Below are positions 5,901-9,309 of a DNA stretch of 9,309 bases, one piece after another (position 1 is the stretch's first letter; each line of letters begins with the position of its first letter). The translations under genes and the position numbers were made by a program. Below the pieces are notes generated by a model that was not told where the DNA came from, searched no databases, and saw nothing but the letters and a program-made list of their open reading frames with translations. Source of the stretch: Chloroflexota bacterium (lineage in GTDB: Bacteria; Chloroflexota; Dehalococcoidia; Tepidiformales; Tepidiformaceae); the NCBI GenBank assembly GCA_963169135.1, contig CAUJEQ010000028.1, positions 1-9,309 on the forward strand, read 5' to 3'.

Positions 5901-6845
5901 GTGACACTGCCAACGATGGAACAATCTGGAGCCGCGATCTGGGCACGCAACATCGTCCGCGACTACGGCGAGCGGCGTGCGCTGGACGGGTTTTCGCTCG
6001 AGGTCCCTCGCGGCGGCATATTTGGCATCCTCGGCCCCAACGGAAGCGGCAAGAGCACGTTCATTGCAATGCTCGCTGCGATGGAGCGGCCGGGGGCCGG
6101 TGAACTGCGAGTGCTGGGCGAGGCGCCATCGCGGGCGCTGAGGGCGCGCGTCGGGACCGTGTTCCAGGAGAACAGTGCCGACCCACTCATGCGGACGGCC
6201 GAGTACCTGCGGTTCGCAGGGCGCCTGTTCGGTATCCATGGCGGAGCGCTGAAAGCGCGCATCCCCGCGCTGCTGGAACGCTTCGGACTGGCTCAACGGG
6301 CGGGCGATCCGGTCTCGACGCTGTCGGGAGGAATGCGGCGGCGGCTCGAGGTCGCGCGTGCGCTGCTGCACGAGCCAGAAATCCTCCTGCTCGATGAGCC
6401 GACGACGGGGGTTGACCCCGAAGAGCGCCAGATACTCTGGGACACGCTGGGAGAAGCGCGCGGTGCAACGACGGTGCTGCTCGCGACCAATGACCTCGCG
6501 GAGGCGGACGCAGCCTGTGACCGCGTGGCGTTCGTGCAAGGTGGGCGCGTCGTCGCCTCCGGGACGCCCGCCGAGTTGAAACAGGGACTGCGGCGGGATG
6601 CGGTACGCATCACCTGGCCCGGCGCATCAGCCGAGGAACTCGCGGTGGTCGCAGGGTGGGCGGGCACCGGGGAGATTCTGCGAATCGGAGACATCGTGCA
6701 CGTCACGGCCGACGACGCTTCGGCGCTCGTGCCGCGGTTGTTCGAGCTCGCGGGGAGGGGAATCCGCGGTGTGAGCATCGAATCGTCGTCGCTGGAAGAC
6801 GCCTACTTCCGGTACATCCAGCGGCGGGTTGGGGACTCGAAGTGA
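5901..6845 (+). CDS. ABC-2 type exporter, ATP-binding subunit
   Basis: The cytoplasmic ATPase of an ABC exporter, resembling the daunorubicin/Nod (DrrA-like) group; the substrate is unknown. In the 314-residue product the Walker A is GPNGSGKST at 45-53 and the Q-loop is VFQEN with Q89. The signature is LSGGMRRRLEVA at 141-152, and Walker B is ILLLDEPTTGVD at 161-172. The H-loop position reads LLATNDLAEAD, so the usual switch histidine is Asn at 197. After about residue 235 comes a C-terminal domain of the DrrA type (AVRITWPGASAEELAVV onward), ending in SIESSSLEDAYFRYI, a typical closing motif. The annotated start is GTG 5901; ATG 5916, five codons later, is equally possible, as neither has a clear Shine-Dalgarno. 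It overlaps the permease start by four bases (GTGA, 6842-6845), so the two form one exporter. Confidence 0.93.
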   Translation: MTLPTMEQSGAAIWARNIVRDYGERRALDGFSLEVPRGGIFGILGPNGSGKSTFIAMLAAMERPGAGELRVLGEAPSRALRARVGTVFQENSADPLMRTAEYLRFAGRLFGIHGGALKARIPALLERFGLAQRAGDPVSTLSGGMRRRLEVARALLHEPEILLLDEPTTGVDPEERQILWDTLGEARGATTVLLATNDLAEADAACDRVAFVQGGRVVASGTPAELKQGLRRDAVRITWPGASAEELAVVAGWAGTGEILRIGDIVHVTADDASALVPRLFELAGRGIRGVSIESSSLEDAYFRYIQRRVGDSK

Positions 6846-7630
6846 GCGCGCTTGCGGCGGTAACCACCATGGCCGAGCGCGAGCTGCTGAACATTGTCCG
6901 ATCGCGTTCGCAACTGTACTCGTCGGTCCTGACGCCCCTGATGTTCCTGGTATTCCTGGGCAACGGCGTCTCGAGCGGTCTCCAGCCGGCGAACCTGGCG
7001 GCGGGGAACTTCACCGCCTACCTGGTGGCCGGAACGGTGGTCATGACCTCGGTGTTCTCGTCAACATTTTCAAGCGCCTCCTACTTCCGGGACCGGGACA
7101 ACGGGGTGTTGCGGCTGCTGCTCTCCACACCGCATCACCCGCGGGTGATCCTGCTCGGGAAGTCGCTGGCGAGCCTCGTCATCGGGGTGGTGCAGGCCCT
7201 TGTCGTGCTGGTAGCGGCGGCACCGTTCGTGGAGTTCGAATGGCAGTATGGCGTGGTCCCGGGCTTCGTGATCGCCGTCTCCGCTGTGGTGCTGCTGAAC
7301 CTGATGCTCACCGGGCTGGCCCAGGCGTTCGCCTCGCGCATCCAGTCGATGCAGGGTTTCCACCTGTTGATGAACCTTGCACTGTTCCCGCTGCTGTTCT
7401 TCTCAGGGGCGTTCTTCCCGATCGATGGGCTACCGGTGTGGCTGCGGGTGATGGCATTCGCGAACCCGTTGACTTACGCCGTCGACGCCATGCAACTGGC
7501 CGCCTATGCCGCGGGCGGCGAGGGGTTCATCGGGCTACCGATCGACTTCGCAGTACTAGGGACGGTGGCGGTGCTGGTCTACGCTCTGGGGCTTTCGCGG
7601 ATACCGCGGCTCACACACTCGGGCCAGTAG
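6842..7630 (+). CDS. ABC-2 type exporter, permease subunit
   Basis: The membrane subunit of the exporter encoded with the upstream ATPase. From GTG 6842 it is 262 residues, the usual size for a DrrB-like ABC-2 permease. A short amphipathic N-terminus (AERELLNIVRSRSQL) precedes about six hydrophobic segments, at roughly 25-40, 57-79, 104-130, 137-160, 174-192 and 233-252. The cytosolic loop YFRDRDNGVLRLLLSTP, a coupling-helix region of the family, lies at 81-97. The ABC-2 hallmark FFPIDGLPVWLRVMAFANPL is at 191-210, followed by TYAVDAMQ. The GTG is chosen because it overlaps the ATPase stop and upstream sequence in this frame is a shadow. The last 20 bases overlap the convergent cupin gene. 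The substrate (drug, lipid or polysaccharide) cannot be read from the sequence. Confidence 0.93.
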   Translation: MSALAAVTTMAERELLNIVRSRSQLYSSVLTPLMFLVFLGNGVSSGLQPANLAAGNFTAYLVAGTVVMTSVFSSTFSSASYFRDRDNGVLRLLLSTPHHPRVILLGKSLASLVIGVVQALVVLVAAAPFVEFEWQYGVVPGFVIAVSAVVLLNLMLTGLAQAFASRIQSMQGFHLLMNLALFPLLFFSGAFFPIDGLPVWLRVMAFANPLTYAVDAMQLAAYAAGGEGFIGLPIDFAVLGTVAVLVYALGLSRIPRLTHSGQ

Positions 7631-8048
7631 CGATCGGCAGGCTCACCGGGGCCATAGGGGCCAGGACTTCGTCCGGGCGCCCGTAGTCGTCCTGGAGCCG
7701 ATGGGTGACGCCAACCTCGGGCGTCGAGACTTCGAGTACCTCGCAGTCGGTTATGCCGGCGAGACGGTGCTTGCGTCCGGCAAGGCAGGTGTACCCGGCG
7801 CCGGACTCCATCTCGAAGTCTGCAAGCTGGCCGGTGTCGTCCTCCAGAGTGACGAGGACGCGGCCGGAGATCAGCAGCCATGTCTCCGTTTTTGCGTCGT
7901 GCACCTGGAGGGAAAGGCGAGCGCCCGCGTTGATGTGGATGACCTTGCCAACGTACGGGAGGTGTGGCTCGGTCCAGACAAGCTCGAAGCCCCATGGCTT
8001 TTCGACCCGGCGTCCCGAGGCTTCCACGTGACCTTTCAGCTCCAACAT
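7611..8048 (-). CDS. Cupin protein, mannose-6-phosphate isomerase-like
   Basis: A 145-residue single-domain cupin resembling the type II phosphomannose isomerase C-terminal domain, which interconverts mannose-6-phosphate and fructose-6-phosphate. Whether this stand-alone version has that activity is unproven. It opens with RRVEKPWGFELVW. It carries cupin motif 1 as LSLQVHDAKTETWLLISGRV, with likely metal ligands H50 and E55, and motif 2 around AGRKHRLAGITDCEVLEVST, with H94. The end HRLQDDYGRPDE is typical of the group. The product is soluble. The ATG at 8048 has no strong Shine-Dalgarno; a G-rich run lies about ten bases upstream. It is transcribed in the same direction as the ribosomal operon but separated by 131 bp with a candidate terminator. 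Its 3' end overlaps the permease gene tail to tail by 20 bp. Confidence 0.88.
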   Translation of the reverse strand: MLELKGHVEASGRRVEKPWGFELVWTEPHLPYVGKVIHINAGARLSLQVHDAKTETWLLISGRVLVTLEDDTGQLADFEMESGAGYTCLAGRKHRLAGITDCEVLEVSTPEVGVTHRLQDDYGRPDEVLAPMAPVSLPIATGPSV

Positions 8049-8130
8049 CCGCGCAGGACCCCCTGGGGTGCAATAGTCTCAGGTTTCGGCAAATGGCGCA
8101 GCAGCAAACCGGAGCGCAACCGCCTACGCG

Positions 8131-8155
8131 AAAGGCGCCCCGGGGTGGAGCGCCT
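8131..8155 (-). terminator. Candidate terminator of the infC-rpmI-rplT operon
   Basis: On the minus strand AGGCGC (8155-8150) pairs with GCGCCT (8138-8133) around an 11-base loop, followed by only two further T residues and then CGCG. It lies 25 bp after the rplT stop and before the cupin gene, where a terminator is expected. The short T run makes it weak, and read-through into the cupin gene is possible. Confidence 0.4.
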
Positions 8156-8179
8156 CTTGACGGTGGCCACGAGGGCCGT

Positions 8180-8536
8180 TCAGGCGAGAGCGGCTTTGGC
8201 CTGGCCGGCCAGCTCCTCGAAGGCATCGGGGCGGGTGACAGCGAGGTCCGCCAGGGCTTTGCGGTCGAGCTCGATGCCGGCGACCTTGAGGCCGTGGATG
8301 AGGCGGCTGTAGCTGAGGCCGTGCAGGCGAGCGGCAGCGTTGATACGCATGATCCACAGCTCGCGGAAGTCGCCCTTGCGATCGCGGCGGTCGACCCAGT
8401 TGTAGCGCAGGGCGTGCAGCATGCTCTCATTGGCGCGCTTGATCAGGCGGTGACGCTGACCGGCGTGTCCCTTGGTGAGCGACAGGACTTTCTTGTGGCG
8501 TCGATGCGACGTGACGCCACGCTTCACTCGGCTCAT
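8180..8536 (-). CDS. rplT: 50S ribosomal protein L20
   Basis: Large-subunit protein L20 binds 23S rRNA and is needed early in 50S assembly. In several bacteria it represses its own operon by binding the mRNA. The 118-residue protein has the basic N-terminal extension (MSRVKRGVTSHRRHKKVL, with SLTKGHAGQRHRL) and the conserved core RRDRKGDFRELWIMRINAAA, then YSRLIHGLKVAGIELDRKAL. Length is typical (115-120). The ATG is preceded by GAGGAG with an eight-base spacer, 24 bp after rpmI. The final AGQAKAALA tail is slightly variable. I could not identify the L20-binding pseudoknot of the infC-rpmI leader. Confidence 0.98.
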   Translation of the reverse strand: MSRVKRGVTSHRRHKKVLSLTKGHAGQRHRLIKRANESMLHALRYNWVDRRDRKGDFRELWIMRINAAARLHGLSYSRLIHGLKVAGIELDRKALADLAVTRPDAFEELAGQAKAALA

Positions 8537-8560
8537 GGATGGTGCTCCTCTGGTGCTGCC

Positions 8561-8758
8561 TTACTGTCCGGCGAGCAACCGCTTCACGATCGGTGCATGC
8601 GAAGGGGCGACTTCAACAGTTCGCCCGAACTGCACGGTGATCGGCTTGCGCTTCTTGCGGCGGAAGTTATTCCGGCTTCCGTACATACGAACTATCTTGC
8701 CACCGCCGGTTACGCGAAAGCGGCTGGCGGCGCCTTTGTGGGTCTTGAGCTTCGGCAC
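8561..8758 (-). CDS. rpmI: 50S ribosomal protein L35
   Basis: Small basic 50S subunit protein of 65 residues, starting MPKLKTHKGAASRFRVTGGG, the diagnostic N-terminus. The middle is rich in Arg and Lys (NNFRRKKRKP), and the end (SHAPIVKRLLAGQ) matches the usual C-terminus. The start codon is GTG, preceded by AGGAG with a seven-base spacer lying inside the infC 3' end. Only two bases separate the infC TAG from this GTG, so translation is probably coupled to infC. The infC-rpmI-rplT order is one of the best conserved ribosomal operons. Confidence 0.97.
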   Translation of the reverse strand: MPKLKTHKGAASRFRVTGGGKIVRMYGSRNNFRRKKRKPITVQFGRTVEVAPSHAPIVKRLLAGQ

Positions 8759-8760
8759 GT

Positions 8761-9309
8761 CTAGTCTCCTGTGTCGTCGTCGATGTCGACATCGTCATCC
8801 ACGGCGTCGTCATCTTCCTCGATCTCGTCTTTGTCGTCGTCGATCACCGGTGCCTCGGCTGCGGCAGCGGTGACAGCTTCATCTTCTTCTTCCTCGACTG
8901 GAGCCTCTCCAGCGGCAGCTGCGGCAGCAGCAGCACGCGCGAGAGCAGCCATTTTCTTCTTATCGGCCGCGAGGATGACAGTCATGTGCCGGCCTTCGAG
9001 CATCGCGTCCTTCTCGACCATTGCGATGTGGTCGAGGCTGGCGATGACGCGATCGAGCAGGGCCTTTCCGATCTGGGGATGGGTGATTTCCCGCCCGCGG
9101 AACATGACCGTGACCTTGACTTTGTCACCCTGTTTCAGCAGTTTGGCGGCGGTCCGGGTCTTGAAGTCGATATCGTGGTCGTCGATTTTCGGCTTCATGC
9201 GGACTTCGCGGAGCTGCACATTCTGCTGGTGCTTCTTGGCCTCGCGCTCCTTCTTGGACTGTTCGTACTTGAAGCGGCCGAAGTCCATCAGCCGAGCGAC
9301 CGGCGGGGA
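8761..9309 (-). CDS. infC: Translation initiation factor IF-3, N-terminus cut by the window edge, with an acidic C-terminal tail
   Basis: IF-3 binds the 30S subunit, keeps 50S away and rejects wrong initiator tRNAs and start codons such as AUU. The visible 182 residues lack most of the N-terminal domain, whose start lies beyond the right edge; the frame is open through the edge and begins SPPVARLMDFGRFKYEQ, matching the end of that domain. The linker is Lys- and Glu-rich. The C-terminal domain follows complete: QLREVRMKPKIDDHDIDF, KVKVTVMFRGREITHPQIG, and LEGRHMTVIL. The family normally stops a few residues later. Here about 65 more follow: an alanine run, then a strongly acidic tract with EEEEDE and DDDAVDDDVDIDDD. 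The tail is encoded at about 8764-8958 and looks disordered. The TAG is two bases from the rpmI start. The ATG at 9288 is internal, not the true start. Confidence 0.96.
   Translation of the reverse strand, partial: SPPVARLMDFGRFKYEQSKKEREAKKHQQNVQLREVRMKPKIDDHDIDFKTRTAAKLLKQGDKVKVTVMFRGREITHPQIGKALLDRVIASLDHIAMVEKDAMLEGRHMTVILAADKKKMAALARAAAAAAAAGEAPVEEEEDEAVTAAAAEAPVIDDDKDEIEEDDDAVDDDVDIDDDTGD

Noticed and set aside
4944..6539. Very long open frame on the minus strand (about 530 codons)
   Set aside because: It lies opposite proC, both yggT genes and the ABC ATPase, all with clear families. Its product is rich in Arg, His and Pro with no recognisable motif, typical of an antisense frame in high-G+C DNA.
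8056..8068. Near-palindrome ACCCC-CT-GGGGT upstream of the cupin gene as an operator
   Set aside because: Short, with only two central bases, composed of G/C runs expected in this genome, and no regulator gene nearby.
8773..8900. Repetitive GTC/ATC-rich tract suggesting a tandem repeat or CRISPR-like array
   Set aside because: There are no regular repeat-spacer units. The pattern is explained by Asp/Glu/Ala codons of the infC tail on the minus strand.

Overview
This is a high-G+C bacterial window with no mobile element, RNA gene or CRISPR array. Gene content and order suggest a free-living bacterium. A member of the Chloroflexota (Dehalococcoidia/Tepidiformia-like) is my best guess, based on the class II ribonucleotide reductase with a TSCPD tail, ylmE/yggS-proC-yggT clustering, frequent GTG starts and several apparently leaderless genes. 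This is inference; no rRNA or phylogenetic marker search was possible.

Layout. (1) 14-2410, plus: an intact adenosylcobalamin-dependent ribonucleotide reductase (NrdJ), closed by a hairpin terminator at 2444-2467. (2) 2498-3496, plus: a small accessory patch with an intact antitoxin-like gene, a ParE/RelE-family toxin broken by an internal out-of-frame deletion, and a DinB/YfiT-family protein. (3) 3534-5876, plus: a tightly coupled operon of a small membrane protein, the PLP-homeostasis protein YggS, pyrroline-5-carboxylate reductase ProC and two tandem YggT membrane proteins. Stops and starts overlap by 1-4 nt up to the first yggT. The second yggT appears to start at a rare AUU codon. (4) 5901-7630, plus: an ABC-2 type exporter, ATPase then permease, with a GTGA overlap. 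(5) 7611-9309, minus: a mannose-6-phosphate-isomerase-like cupin that meets the permease tail to tail, then the ribosomal operon infC-rpmI-rplT. infC is cut by the right window edge and carries a long Ala-rich then acidic C-terminal tail.

Most genes are housekeeping: deoxynucleotide supply, PLP and proline metabolism, membrane and septum-associated proteins, and translation initiation. The points worth a second look are the decayed toxin beside an intact antitoxin, the AUU start (in the same window as the gene for IF3, which polices AUU), the acidic IF3 tail, an ABC ATPase with Asn at the H-loop, and three successive transcription units that look leaderless. I did not find a convincing new multi-gene system. 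No stretch longer than about 130 bp lacks a gene; the longest is 8049-8179, which holds a candidate terminator for the ribosomal operon and the upstream region of the cupin gene.
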